Assembly (NCBI GenBank): GCA_905233425.1
Contig: CAJOEC010000026.1
Coordinates: 7,310 to 71,309, forward strand
Direction of reading: 5' to 3'
Source: an uncultured Prevotella sp.
GTDB lineage: Bacteria; Bacteroidota; Bacteroidia; Bacteroidales; Bacteroidaceae
DNA: 64,000 bases
How positions within the stretch are numbered: the first letter of the stretch is position 1; each line of letters begins with the position of its first letter. Below the pieces are notes generated by a model that saw nothing but the letters and a program-made list of their open reading frames with translations, did no database searches and was not told the DNA's origin. Below, piece after piece: positions 7,536 through 16,695 of this stretch. The translations under genes and the position numbers were made by a program.

Positions 7536-9515
7536 ATGATAGAAGAAGACATCATTCAGCAAGAACAAGGCGTAGAGAACTACTCGGCGAGTAACATTCA
7601 AGTGCTTGAAGGCTTGGAGGCCGTGCGCAAGCGCCCCGCCATGTATATAGGCGACATTAGTGAGAAGGGACTTCACCACCTGGTGAACGAGACAGTTGAC
7701 AACTCCATCGACGAGGCGATGGCCGGATATTGCACCCATATCGAGGTGACAATAAACGAAGACGGCAGCATCACCGTGCAGGACAATGGCCGCGGCATTC
7801 CCGTCGACGAGCATGAGAAAATGCACAAGAGCGCCCTCGAGGTGGTCATGACAGTACTACATGCCGGAGGTAAGTTCGACAAGGGCAGCTACAAGGTGTC
7901 CGGCGGTCTGCACGGCGTGGGCGTAAGCTGCGTCAATGCCCTTTCCACGCACATGACGTCGCAGGTGTTCCGCAACGGTCATATTTACCAGCAGGAATAC
8001 GAAAAGGGAAAACCGCTCTACGACGTGAAGATTGTCGGTGACACCGACATGACGGGTACACGGCAGCAGTTCTGGCCCGACCCCACGATTTTCACCACTA
8101 CGGAGTACAAGTATGACATCATCGCCAAGCGTATGCGCGAGCTTGCATACCTGAACGCAGGCATCACCATCACGCTGCGCGACATGCGGCCCGACGAGGA
8201 CGGCAACAAGCGTGAGGAAGTGTTCCACGCAAAGGACGGACTGAAGGAGTTCGTGCGTTACGTAGACCGTCACCGTACGCATCTCTTCGACGACGTCATC
8301 TACCTGAAGACCGAGAAGCAGGGCACGCCCATCGAGGTGGCCGTGATGTACAATACTGACTACTCGGAGAACATACACTCCTACGTCAATAACATCAACA
8401 CCATCGAGGGCGGCACGCATTTGGCCGGCTTCCGCGCTGCTCTGACACGTACGCTGAAGGCTTACGCCGACGCCGACGCCAACATCTCGAAGCAGATTGA
8501 GAAGGCGAAGATTGAGATTGCCGGCGAGGACTTCCGCGAGGGTCTCACCGCCGTCATCAGCATCAAGGTGGCCGAGCCGCAGTTCGAAGGCCAGACAAAG
8601 ACCAAGCTGGGCAACAGCGAGGTGGCCGGAGCCGTGAGCCAGGCTGTCAGCGAGGCTCTGGCGAACTATCTGGAGGAGCATCCGAGGGAGGCCAAGCTCA
8701 TCTGCGAAAAGGTGGTGCTCGCTGCCACGGCACGTATCGCCGCCCGCAAGGCCCGTGAGAGCGTGCAGCGCAAGAACCCCATGACCGGCGGCGGACTTCC
8801 CGGAAAGCTGGCCGACTGCTCGAACAAAGACCCGAAGGACTGCGAGATATTCCTCGTCGAGGGTGACTCCGCAGGAGGCTCGGCAAAGCAGGGCCGCGAC
8901 CGCCACTTCCAGGCCATACTGCCGTTGCGCGGTAAGATTCTGAACGTGGAGAAGGTGCAGTGGCACCGTGTCTTCGAGGCCGAGTCGGTGATGAACATCA
9001 TCCAGAGTATCGGCGTGCGATTCGGAGTGGACGGCGAGGGCGACCGCGAGGCCAACGTCGACAAGCTGCGCTATGACAAGATTATCATTATGACCGATGC
9101 CGATGTCGATGGAAGCCACATCGACACACTCATCATGACGCTCTTCTACCGTTTCATGCCAAAGGTGATACAGGAGGGACACCTCTACATCGCCACCCCC
9201 CCATTATATAAATGTACGTATAAGAAGGTGTCGGAGTATTGCTATTCAGACCAACAGCGGCAGATGTTCATCGACAAATATGCCGACGGCGACGAGCGCA
9301 GCGTGCACACACAGCGATATAAAGGTCTGGGAGAGATGAACCCCGAACAGCTCTGGGAGACGACCATGAACCCGGAGAACCGTCTGCTGAAACAGGTAAA
9401 CATAGAAAACGCAGCTGAGGCCGACGAGGTGTTCTCAATGCTCATGGGCGACGACGTGGAGCCGCGCCGCGAGTTCATCGAGAAAAACGCCACCTACGCC
9501 AACATCGACGCATAA
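7536..9515 (+). CDS. gyrB: DNA gyrase subunit B
   Basis: Full-length GyrB (659 residues), the ATPase subunit of gyrase. N-terminal GHKL domain: RKRPAMYIGD, ETVDNSIDEA, DNGRGIPVD and GLHGVGVSCVNALS. Transducer domain: SYVNNINTIEGGTH and QTKTKLGNSE. Toprim: EGDSAGGSAKQGRDR and DADVDGSHI. C-terminal tail: RYKGLGEMNPEQLWETTM. Unlike parE in the same window it is intact and carries no repeat insert. It is followed after 10 bases by a GNAT-like gene. Confidence 0.98.
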   Translation: MIEEDIIQQEQGVENYSASNIQVLEGLEAVRKRPAMYIGDISEKGLHHLVNETVDNSIDEAMAGYCTHIEVTINEDGSITVQDNGRGIPVDEHEKMHKSALEVVMTVLHAGGKFDKGSYKVSGGLHGVGVSCVNALSTHMTSQVFRNGHIYQQEYEKGKPLYDVKIVGDTDMTGTRQQFWPDPTIFTTTEYKYDIIAKRMRELAYLNAGITITLRDMRPDEDGNKREEVFHAKDGLKEFVRYVDRHRTHLFDDVIYLKTEKQGTPIEVAVMYNTDYSENIHSYVNNINTIEGGTHLAGFRAALTRTLKAYADADANISKQIEKAKIEIAGEDFREGLTAVISIKVAEPQFEGQTKTKLGNSEVAGAVSQAVSEALANYLEEHPREAKLICEKVVLAATARIAARKARESVQRKNPMTGGGLPGKLADCSNKDPKDCEIFLVEGDSAGGSAKQGRDRHFQAILPLRGKILNVEKVQWHRVFEAESVMNIIQSIGVRFGVDGEGDREANVDKLRYDKIIIMTDADVDGSHIDTLIMTLFYRFMPKVIQEGHLYIATPPLYKCTYKKVSEYCYSDQQRQMFIDKYADGDERSVHTQRYKGLGEMNPEQLWETTMNPENRLLKQVNIENAAEADEVFSMLMGDDVEPRREFIEKNATYANIDA

Positions 9516-9525
9516 AACAGCTTTT

Positions 9526-10692
9526 ATGTCGGTAGAGATAACAAAAGTAACGACAAAACGTGAACTGGAGGCGTTCATACAGTTGCACTACGACCTCTAT
9601 CGTGGCAACAAGTTTGACGCCCCTAATCTGCACCTCGACGAGGTGCGCACGCTTAGTCCGTTCATAAAGCGCAAGAACCCGGCTTTCGATTTTTGCGATG
9701 TTGAGTACTATCTGGCAAAGCGTGACGGGAAGGTTGTGGGTCGTGTGGCAGCCATCATCAACCACCGCTACAACAATCAGTGGCAGCGGCCATGTGTGCG
9801 TTTTGGGTGGCTCGACATCATCGACGACGAGGAGGTGCTGCGCGAACTGCTGAAAGTTGTGGAGGAGTTCGGCCGCAAGCATGGCATGAAGGAAATCATA
9901 GGCCCGCTGGGATTCACCGACATGGACCCGGAGGGTATGCTCACAAAGGGTTTCGAGGAGTTGGGAACGATGGCCACGGAATACAACTATCCCTACTATC
10001 CGCAGCTCATGGAACGTATGGAGGGCTACGAGAAAGACAACGACTATGTGGAGTACAAGCTCTATGTGCCCAAGGAGGGAATGCCTGAAAAGTTCCGCCG
10101 TGTGGCTGAGTTGACCATGCAACGATACAACCTCCACGTGGTGAAAATAAAAAAGGCCGATGTCTACGGCCCGCGCAAGTACGGCCATCGCGTGTTCGAT
10201 GTTATAAACCGTACTTTCGGACATCTCTATGGCTACAGCGAGATGTCGGAGAAGCAGATGGACGAATACGTTGACCGCTATTTCAATTTCCTCGACTGCG
10301 AGTTGCTCTGCCTCGTGGAGGACTGGAACACACCCGACCACGACCTCGTAGGTGTGGGCATCACCATCCCCTCGCTGACACGTGCATTGCAGAAATGCCG
10401 CAACGGAAGGCTCTTCCCATTCGGATGGTGGCATCTGTTGAGGGCGCTGAAATTCAAAAAGACCGACGTGGTGGACTGTCTGCTCATAGGCGTGCTGCCA
10501 GAATACCGCTCGAAAGGAGCCAACGCCCTGCTCTTCTACGACCTCATTCCTATTTACCAGAAGTATGGATTCATCTGGGGGGAGACGCACGTGGAGATGG
10601 AGACCAACGGCAAGGTGCAGAGCCAGTGGACATACTTGGAACACGAACAGCACAAGCGCCGCCGCTGCTACAAGAAAGCCATTGCCCCCTGA
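9526..10692 (+). CDS. GNAT-like N-acetyltransferase family protein, paralogue of 302-1435
   Basis: 388 residues, colinear with the protein at 302-1435. Shared blocks are FGWLDIIDDEEV (compare FGFIEFIDDPEV), GPLGFTDMDPEGML, GWWHLLRALKF, IGVLPEYRSKGANALLFYDL (the acetyl-CoA loop) and the RRRCYKK ending. Substrate unknown. It starts 10 bases after gyrB, so the two are probably one transcript. The last codons (ATT GCC CCC TGA) run into a C/G-rich repeat at 10684-10715 that supplies the stop. Confidence 0.75.
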   Translation: MSVEITKVTTKRELEAFIQLHYDLYRGNKFDAPNLHLDEVRTLSPFIKRKNPAFDFCDVEYYLAKRDGKVVGRVAAIINHRYNNQWQRPCVRFGWLDIIDDEEVLRELLKVVEEFGRKHGMKEIIGPLGFTDMDPEGMLTKGFEELGTMATEYNYPYYPQLMERMEGYEKDNDYVEYKLYVPKEGMPEKFRRVAELTMQRYNLHVVKIKKADVYGPRKYGHRVFDVINRTFGHLYGYSEMSEKQMDEYVDRYFNFLDCELLCLVEDWNTPDHDLVGVGITIPSLTRALQKCRNGRLFPFGWWHLLRALKFKKTDVVDCLLIGVLPEYRSKGANALLFYDLIPIYQKYGFIWGETHVEMETNGKVQSQWTYLEHEQHKRRRCYKKAIAP

Positions 10693-10715
10693 GTTTGGGG
10701 GTTGGGGGTCTGAAC
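10684..10715. repeat. Short ccccctgag...gggggttgggggtctgaac repeat at gene end
   Basis: A partial palindrome that overlaps the stop codon of the GNAT-like gene. A similar tract (gaccccctat...ttagggggct) overlaps the stop of purH at 14176-14203. It is probably a relic of the same family as the element at 3277-3420. Confidence 0.5.
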
Positions 10716-10729
10716 ATTAGTCTCCGATT

Positions 10730-11440
10730 ATGTCATCTAAGATTCTCACAGTCCAGTATGTGCGCATAGAGCAGACTGCCGCCAGCATTGGTGACCGGAT
10801 GCTGGCGCAGATTATCGACTGGGTGGTGCTTTTGTCATATATCTTTTTTTCCGTCTGGTTTGTCGAACTGCTCGGCATAGAGAGTTTCTGGGTTATTATT
10901 TTTGGGACAGTCTTACCGGCATCATTCTACACCCTGTTCTGCGAACTATTCAATGGCGGACAGACACTTGGCAAGATGGCAATGAAGACACGTGTTGTGA
11001 AGGCCGACGGCTCGACACCCACGCTCGGAGACTACGTGCTGCGGTGGTTGCTCTACATCGTCGACGGGCCAATGACAAGCTTCATGGGCGTGCTTTCAAT
11101 GCTTGTCACAAAGCGCACCCAGCGCATTGGCGACCTCGCTGCCGGGACAATGGTCATCAAACTACAGGGTTATCGGCAGATGAAGGTTGATCTCGACGAC
11201 TACGACTATGCCATGAACGGATATACACCGCGTTATCCACAAGCCGAAGACCTCACTATGGAGCAGGTGCAGACCATAGTGAGGACATTGCAGACAAGCA
11301 TTCCCGGTAGTGCCACCATGGAACAACTGTCAAGGAAAGTGCAGGAATTAATGGGAGTGGAGATAGTCGAAAAAACCGACAGCGACTTTCTCCGGCGTGT
11401 GGTAAGGGACTTCCGCCACTATGCCATGGAAGAGATTTAG
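10730..11440 (+). CDS. RDD-family membrane protein
   Basis: 236 residues. The N-terminal half is an RDD domain with the R..D..D signature: IGDRMLAQIIDWVVLL, FNGGQTLGKMAMKTRVV and a hydrophobic helix pair (about residues 30-65, with another near 105-125). KRTQRIGDLAAGTMVI closes the domain. The C-terminal about 80 residues are soluble and charged, as in Bacteroidetes members. Function unknown; some RDD proteins are transporters. It converges on mreD with only 3 bases between stops. Confidence 0.8.
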   Translation: MSSKILTVQYVRIEQTAASIGDRMLAQIIDWVVLLSYIFFSVWFVELLGIESFWVIIFGTVLPASFYTLFCELFNGGQTLGKMAMKTRVVKADGSTPTLGDYVLRWLLYIVDGPMTSFMGVLSMLVTKRTQRIGDLAAGTMVIKLQGYRQMKVDLDDYDYAMNGYTPRYPQAEDLTMEQVQTIVRTLQTSIPGSATMEQLSRKVQELMGVEIVEKTDSDFLRRVVRDFRHYAMEEI

Positions 11441-11443
11441 CAA

Positions 11444-11941
11444 TTAGTGTCGCAGGCTTTCCAATGCCATGATAAGTATTAGGGTGATGGCGGCGCTGCC
11501 TCCCACGCTGAGCAGCCATTGCTGCCAGTCGTAGAAATTGAAAGCTTCAAGGGCGGAGAATACCAGACAGAAGAGCAGCACCATGATTGTGGCCATGGTG
11601 AAGAACTTGCCGTAGCCCAGTGTTGCTGCGGCTGTGCGCAGATGCTCCTCAGCCTCGCGGGGCAGGAAGAGTTGCAGCAGATAGGGCTGCAAGGCCGCCA
11701 TGAAGGTGGTTGAAGCCGCTGCTAACCCCGGAGTGTTTGAAAACATATCCACGCAAAGGCCCAGGGCGAAAGACCACAGCAATGAGGCCCATTTTGGATA
11801 GTTGCGGGGGAAAGTGATGACAAAATAGATGAAGAGTAGAGGCGTGGCGCAATGGAACAACTGTACACGGTTGAACACAAGCCCCTGGGCCAGCACCAAC
11901 AGCACAAAAGCAAGCAAACGGCGAAGAATATCAATAAGCAT
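11444..11941 (-). CDS. mreD: Rod shape-determining protein MreD
   Basis: A 165-residue, very hydrophobic protein with about five membrane helices, in the expected position after mreC. MreD is the inner-membrane partner of MreC in the elongasome. The sequence itself is weakly conserved; the call rests on size, hydrophobicity and gene order. A tract of aactctaaa repeats lies between it and mreC. Confidence 0.82.
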   Translation of the reverse strand: MLIDILRRLLAFVLLVLAQGLVFNRVQLFHCATPLLFIYFVITFPRNYPKWASLLWSFALGLCVDMFSNTPGLAAASTTFMAALQPYLLQLFLPREAEEHLRTAAATLGYGKFFTMATIMVLLFCLVFSALEAFNFYDWQQWLLSVGGSAAITLILIMALESLRH

Positions 11942-11942
11942 T

Positions 11943-12003
11943 AATTCTTAACTCTAAACCCTAAACTCTAAACTCTAAACTCTTAATTCTAAATTCTAAA
12001 GTC
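11943..12003. repeat. aactctaaac tandem repeat between mreC and mreD
   Basis: Six to seven degenerate copies of a 9-10 bp unit (aactctaaac / ttaattctaa). Confidence 0.75.
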
Positions 12004-12052
12004 ATTACCCTATTGTCTCGTAAACTGCGGCATCGCCGCAGTCCAACATCGT

Positions 12053-13024
12053 CTAATTGTTTGTTGCATTACTCTCCAACGAGTCACGGGCCTCTTCCAT
12101 CAGCGCACGTTGCTCGATGAAGCTTCGGTCGCTCACCACGTAGACGTCGCGCAGACAAGCGAAGTCGGTAGAGAGGTGTACCTTCAGACTGTACGACAGC
12201 CCGTCTGAAGAATTGTATATAGCAATGATTTTACCAACGGCAATGCCTCTTGGGAAGATGCTGGAGTATCCGCTTGTCTCCACCCAGTCGCCCTTTTTGA
12301 ACTTTGCGTGGCGGGGGATGTCCTCCACGTAAGCCTCCACGGGGCTTCCTCCCTGCCATGTGAGGTATCCGAAATAGTCGCGGCCGCGTATCGAACAGCT
12401 TATCCTTGAGCGTGTGTTCAGAACGGGGATCACAGTTGAGTAGTGGTCGCCAGTGGTGAACACCACGCCAACGAGGCCGGTGCCGGAGATGACACCCATG
12501 TCAGATTCCACACCGTCAACCTTACCTCGGTTGATGGTTATCAGGTTGTCAGGACGGTTGGTTGTGCAAGCCACCACCTTCGCCTCTATGAGGTCGTGCA
12601 ACTCAACGCTGTCTTCCACAAAACCGCCCAATTTCGCCGTCATCGTGTCCGAAGTGTATTTAGCCGCCACCGTGTTCGAGGTGAATTTCGCCGTCACCGT
12701 GTCCGAAACGTTAGCTTCTGGTCTCCACATTGCCCCCTTAGTCTCCCCTCTATTGTTGCCAATCATGTCGCGGTAGATGCGGAGCTGCTGCTCAAGAACG
12801 ATGTTGCGCTGTGACAGCTCTTCGTTCATCCTGCTCATAGTGAAGAACTCTTCCACGGACGACTGCCATTCGAGCACCTTGCCAGTGACCACATTGGCTG
12901 TAGACACCCACACACTGCCCTGGTAGCTGTTGTAGCCAAAAAGCAAAATACCACTGGCTACTTCTAAAAACAGGAAAAGTAGCCAGTGGAAATTGCGTAC
13001 GATGAAATCCAGCAGGTTCTGCAT
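12053..13024 (-). CDS. mreC: Cell shape protein MreC
   Basis: 323 residues with one N-terminal membrane helix (about residues 14-32), a short coiled coil (about 60-90) and the periplasmic beta-domain (from about 130: LIEAKVVACTTNRPDNLITI, GLVGVVFTTGDHYSTVIPVL). MreC links the MreB filament to the peptidoglycan synthases. Between coiled coil and beta-domain (12640-12720) is a three-fold 27-bp tandem repeat that encodes TVTAKFTSN, TVAAKYTSD and TMTAKLGGF; other MreC proteins have only a short linker here. Confidence 0.95.
   Translation of the reverse strand: MQNLLDFIVRNFHWLLFLFLEVASGILLFGYNSYQGSVWVSTANVVTGKVLEWQSSVEEFFTMSRMNEELSQRNIVLEQQLRIYRDMIGNNRGETKGAMWRPEANVSDTVTAKFTSNTVAAKYTSDTMTAKLGGFVEDSVELHDLIEAKVVACTTNRPDNLITINRGKVDGVESDMGVISGTGLVGVVFTTGDHYSTVIPVLNTRSRISCSIRGRDYFGYLTWQGGSPVEAYVEDIPRHAKFKKGDWVETSGYSSIFPRGIAVGKIIAIYNSSDGLSYSLKVHLSTDFACLRDVYVVSDRSFIEQRALMEEARDSLESNATNN
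12640..12720. repeat. 27-bp tandem repeat inside mreC
   Basis: Three units of nine codons, diverged by a few bases each, in the linker before the MreC beta-domain. Confidence 0.8.
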
Positions 13025-13027
13025 CTT

Positions 13028-13098
13028 TCAACGCTCAACTCTCAACGTTTACTCTCAACGCTCAACTCTCAACGCTCAATGCTCAACTCTAAACGACG
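13028..13098. repeat. ctcaacgctcaact tandem repeat between mreB and mreC
   Basis: Seven or so copies of a 7-8 bp unit (tcaacgc / tcaactc). Similar tracts are seen at 58845-58935 inside waaA. Confidence 0.8.
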
Positions 13099-13106
13099 CT
13101 CATCTC

Positions 13107-14129
13107 TTATCGCATCAAGAAGTTGAAGCGGCCTACGTTCTTAAGTGCTATGCCCGCACCCTTTGCCACACAGTGCAGCGGGTCCTCGGCCACGATGGTC
13201 TTGATGCCGATCTTGTCGGTGAGACGCTTGTCTAAGCCGCGGAGCATGGCACCGCCACCAGTGAGGAATATGCCGTTCTTCACAATGTCAGCGTAGAGCT
13301 CAGGAGGAGTCTTCTCAAGTGCCGAGAGCACGGCGCTCTCAATGCGTGCCACGGTCTTGTCCAAACAGTGGGCAATCTCCTGGTAGCACACAGGAACCTC
13401 CATCGGCAGGGCCGTGATGCGGTTCGGGCCGTGAACGATGTAGTCCTCCGGGCTTTCGCTGCCCAAGTCTGTCAATGCGCTGCCCACGCTGATCTTGATG
13501 CGCTCAGCCATGCGTTCCGAAACCCTCACATTGTGCTGGCGCGACATATATTCCTGAATGTCTGCCGTCAGATCGTCGCCGGCAGTCTTTATGCTACTGT
13601 TCTTGACGATGCCGCCGAGCGAGATGACAGCAATCTCGGTTGTCCCGCCGCCGATGTCGACAATCATGTTTCCCTCTGGCGCTTCAACATCGATGCCAAT
13701 GCCAATGGCAGCCGCCATGGGCTCGAACAGCAGATAGACATCGCGTCCGTCGGCATGTTCTGCAGAGTCGCGAACGGCACGGAGTTCAACCTCGGTGCTG
13801 CCGCTGGGCACGCCGATGACCATGCGCAACGAGGGCGAGAAAAGATGCCGGCCTGTGTGCACCATCTTGATAAGGCCGCGCATCATCTGCTCGCAGGCCG
13901 AGAAGTCGGCTATCACACCGTCGCGAAGAGGACGGATGGTGCGGATGTTATCGTGGGTCTTCTCATACATCATTTTTGCCTTGCTGCCAACGGCCAGCAT
14001 TTTGTCCGTACGACGGTCGAGTGCCACAACCGAAGGCTCGTCGACGACAATCTTGTCGCCAGATATAATTATTGTGTTGGCCGTTCCAAGATCCATGGCC
14101 AAGTCTTGTCTAAAGCTTAATAATCCCAT
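13107..14129 (-). CDS. mreB: Rod shape-determining actin homologue MreB
   Basis: 340 residues, the usual length. Actin-fold motifs are present: phosphate 1 (MDLGTANTII), the conserved PLRDGVIADF stretch, phosphate 2 (IVDIGGGTTEIAVI) and adenosine loop GIFLTGGGAMLRGLD. The polymer organises lateral wall synthesis. First of the mreB-mreC-mreD set and 55 bases behind purH, so probably co-transcribed with it. Confidence 0.98.
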   Translation of the reverse strand: MGLLSFRQDLAMDLGTANTIIISGDKIVVDEPSVVALDRRTDKMLAVGSKAKMMYEKTHDNIRTIRPLRDGVIADFSACEQMMRGLIKMVHTGRHLFSPSLRMVIGVPSGSTEVELRAVRDSAEHADGRDVYLLFEPMAAAIGIGIDVEAPEGNMIVDIGGGTTEIAVISLGGIVKNSSIKTAGDDLTADIQEYMSRQHNVRVSERMAERIKISVGSALTDLGSESPEDYIVHGPNRITALPMEVPVCYQEIAHCLDKTVARIESAVLSALEKTPPELYADIVKNGIFLTGGGAMLRGLDKRLTDKIGIKTIVAEDPLHCVAKGAGIALKNVGRFNFLMR

Positions 14130-14184
14130 ACCTTTACCCTATTTTTAGTTTGTTATAATAATTTGTCTTGTTCAGACCCCCTAT

Positions 14185-14790
14185 CTAACTTAGGGGGCTG
14201 AGAAACCAGTCATGAATAGCTGTGTCGTAGTGCGAGCTGACACCGAAAGCCCTTGTTGCGAGCATACGGCGGTCCTCTAAGTCTGTCTGTGCACCCTTGC
14301 GGTTGATGATGTCAAGCAGTACAGGATATTCGGCCTTCGATGCCACGATGACCACGTCTTTGAAGTTCTTTGCTGCGGCGCGGATGAGAGAAATGCCGCC
14401 AATGTCGATCTTCTCGATGATGTCCTGTTCCGATGCCCCGCTGGCCACCGTCTGCTCAAATGGATAGAGGTCTACTATCACCAGGTCAATCTCAGGAATT
14501 TCGTACTTAGCCATCTGTTCCTTGTCGCCTTCGTTGTCACGGCGGGCAAGTATTCCTCCAAACACCTTCGGGTGGAGCGTCTTCACGCGGCCGCCCAGGA
14601 TTGAGGGGTATGTCGTCAGCTCCTCAACGGCCTGACACTCGTAGCCCTGTTCCTCAATGAATTTCTGCGTTCCCCCAGTAGAAAGAAAGTGCACACCTTC
14701 GTCGTTCAGTTTCTTCAGCAGCTCGTCCAGTCCGTCCTTGTGGAATACGGAGACGAGTGCGGTCTTGATTTTTTTTGTTTCTGCCACCAT
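14185..14790 (-). CDS. purH: IMP cyclohydrolase (single-domain PurH)
   Basis: 201 residues covering only the MGS-like IMP cyclohydrolase domain that closes the ring of FAICAR to IMP: ALVSVFHKDGLDELLKKL, FLSTGGTQKFI, GGRVKTLHPKVFGGIL, DLVIVDLYPF, IDIGGISLIRAAAKN. The AICAR transformylase domain (about 300 more residues in usual PurH) is absent. The chain ends SSHYDTAIHDWFLSPLS, where a gggggct-type repeat (14176-14203) provides the stop. Either the domains are separate genes in this organism or the gene has been cut by the repeat; no transformylase is in the window. Confidence 0.85.
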   Translation of the reverse strand: MVAETKKIKTALVSVFHKDGLDELLKKLNDEGVHFLSTGGTQKFIEEQGYECQAVEELTTYPSILGGRVKTLHPKVFGGILARRDNEGDKEQMAKYEIPEIDLVIVDLYPFEQTVASGASEQDIIEKIDIGGISLIRAAAKNFKDVVIVASKAEYPVLLDIINRKGAQTDLEDRRMLATRAFGVSSHYDTAIHDWFLSPLS

Positions 14791-14831
14791 AGTTGTTACC
14801 TTGTTAGTTATCCTTAAAAAATGTCAGACTG

Positions 14832-14862
14832 CAAAGTTACGAATATTTGCTGAAACCACAAA
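14832..14862 (-). promoter_or_regulatory. Promoter of purH-mreBCD
   Basis: Minus strand TTTG (14862-14859), 19-base spacer, TAACTTTG (14839-14832). The leader is about 35 bases. Confidence 0.8.
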
Positions 14863-15141
14863 GCGTTTTTGGAACATTAACTAAATCAATATACACAAAG
14901 ATAATCAAAATCAAATTTGTGCCTCTTTCAAAGGCAGCTTCAATTAGTTTTAGAGGTAGTAAAATAGTGGTGTTTTTTGTCATCTATTCCCTTTGTTTTA
15001 GTGGTACTATTGCTAAAATCTTTAGTTTTATAATTCTGACATGACAGTACCCCTTAAATAAAAATAGATTAAAATAATGTTAATTGCACGTTTTTATCCT
15101 TATTTTTTGTAAACAACAAAATGGTTAATGTTTTTTTTTCG

Positions 15142-15149
15142 TAAATTTG
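15142..15149 (+). promoter_or_regulatory. Promoter -7 box of the kinase/FHA operon
   Basis: TAAATTTG in an A/T-rich stretch, with no good -33 box. Transcription near 15156 would leave a leader of about 195 bases before the first kinase. The 14880-15140 gap is A/T-rich and holds no gene I can support; an 82-codon frame at 15147-15395 overlaps the kinase start and looks accidental. Confidence 0.5.
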
Positions 15150-15352
15150 CGCTCGACTTTACGTGCTTCAGCACATTTTTCTCAAATTAGGTGTGTCCAA
15201 AATAGGGAAGAGTCGCTATATACAGGAAATAAGCGTTACTTGATGCTTTGTTTGAGTGACAAGACAGACTCTCACGCTTATATAGAAAGCAACATAACTA
15301 ATAACCCCTTGGCAGTGAGTCGCCAAGAACTATATTATCAAGACACAGCCAG

Positions 15353-16681
15353 ATGTTTAAAGAAGGCGATGTTTTATGTTCTAAATACAAACTGAAGAGA
15401 CAGTTCAATAAGGGCGGCTTCTCTTCCGTATGGCTGGCAAGAGATCTCAAAGCCCAAGTTGATTTCGCGCTGAAGATTTATGACAACTTGGAAGACATGG
15501 AGGAGTTCCGTAAGGGCTTCAATCTTGTAGTAAATCTTACTCATAGCAATATCTTCAAGCCACTTTCGTATGATGTTCATCAAGGAGTTCCATTTCTTGT
15601 TATGTCCTACTGTCAAAAAGGTTCGGCAGCAAGCAGAATAGGAAAGATGGACGAAGACGAGTTGTGGAAGTTTGCCCATGACGTTGCTGCCGGCCTTGCC
15701 TATCTGCATGACAACAGGGCTATTGTACATCAAGACATAAAGCCGGGTAACATATTGGTGGACGATGATGGTAAGTATATGATTACCGATTTCGACATTA
15801 GTACCCGTCAGCGTCATACAGTAAGAATGACAGCACGCCAAGTGCATGAGATGCAGGACTTCAACTATGGCAGTGGTACCCCTGACTATATGGGGCCTGA
15901 ACGTTGGCCAGACAAGGAAGAAGGGTATCGCCCGCCAGTCAGACCCATGCAAGCTAGCGATATATGGTCGCTTGGTGCGACGCTCTACGAACTAATGACT
16001 GGACAAGTACCTTTTGGCGAAACAGGAGGTGCATACCAGAGGAGTCTGTGCAAAAAACTTGGCAAACGGAAAAGAAAAGGCGATGCCATACCAGATATCT
16101 CTGGAAACTACTCCAAAGAAATGAAGAAACTTGTTAGGATGTGCCTCGCAAAAGACGCATGGGACAGACCCAGTGCAAAACAGATAGCCGACAATGCGCC
16201 TCAACATAAGGCCCCTATACTGCATCCAAGCAAATGGAAGACGTATTCTGCGATTGGGAGTGCTGTTGTGGTTTTGGGATGTGCATCATACCTATGGCTG
16301 TCAGTGGACATTGTTGATCCCCCAATAAAGAATCCCAACGACAGTATTTTAATATCCCGTACAATAGAAGCAAACAGGATTGTCAAAGACCTCTCTCAGT
16401 CTCCGCAAAAATATGACGACTACGCCAAAGCCTATGTAGATAAACTTGTCGCCGTAGCAGAGATGTACACCTCTACTGACACTCTTGCCGTGAGCCACGA
16501 TAGCATTCGTGCCAAAAGTCGTGGACTTTGGGCTGTATCGAAAAACATTCTTGACAAAGAATACCAAGAGTTTGCAAAACGCGAGCGTGAGTTCCGAGCC
16601 ATCGAGGCAAATGCTGCTGCAGACTCCTTCGCTCAGCGTTGCAATGACATTAAGGAGTATGTATCCGACAATATCAAATAA
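15353..16681 (+). CDS. Transmembrane Ser/Thr protein kinase (first gene of phosphosignalling operon)
   Basis: 442 residues. Eukaryotic-type kinase domain at about 10-280: Gly-rich loop FNKGGFSSV (18-26), Lys41 in FALKIY, catalytic loop VHQDIKPGN (125-133), ITDFDIS (144-150), GPE in place of APE (181-183), and SDIWSLGATLYELMTG. It differs from textbook kinases in HQD for HRD and DFD for DFG. The catalytic Asp128 and the Mg-binding Asp146 are kept, so activity is plausible but not certain. One membrane helix (about 298-316) puts 125 charged, helical residues in the periplasm, a possible sensor. The next gene starts 14 bases on. Confidence 0.88.
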   Translation: MFKEGDVLCSKYKLKRQFNKGGFSSVWLARDLKAQVDFALKIYDNLEDMEEFRKGFNLVVNLTHSNIFKPLSYDVHQGVPFLVMSYCQKGSAASRIGKMDEDELWKFAHDVAAGLAYLHDNRAIVHQDIKPGNILVDDDGKYMITDFDISTRQRHTVRMTARQVHEMQDFNYGSGTPDYMGPERWPDKEEGYRPPVRPMQASDIWSLGATLYELMTGQVPFGETGGAYQRSLCKKLGKRKRKGDAIPDISGNYSKEMKKLVRMCLAKDAWDRPSAKQIADNAPQHKAPILHPSKWKTYSAIGSAVVVLGCASYLWLSVDIVDPPIKNPNDSILISRTIEANRIVKDLSQSPQKYDDYAKAYVDKLVAVAEMYTSTDTLAVSHDSIRAKSRGLWAVSKNILDKEYQEFAKREREFRAIEANAAADSFAQRCNDIKEYVSDNIK

Positions 16682-16695
16682 CAAAATAGTACGAC

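Noticed and set aside
15147..15395. 82-codon open frame before the first kinase
   Set aside because: It overlaps the kinase start, starts at the -7 box, and has no recognisable content.
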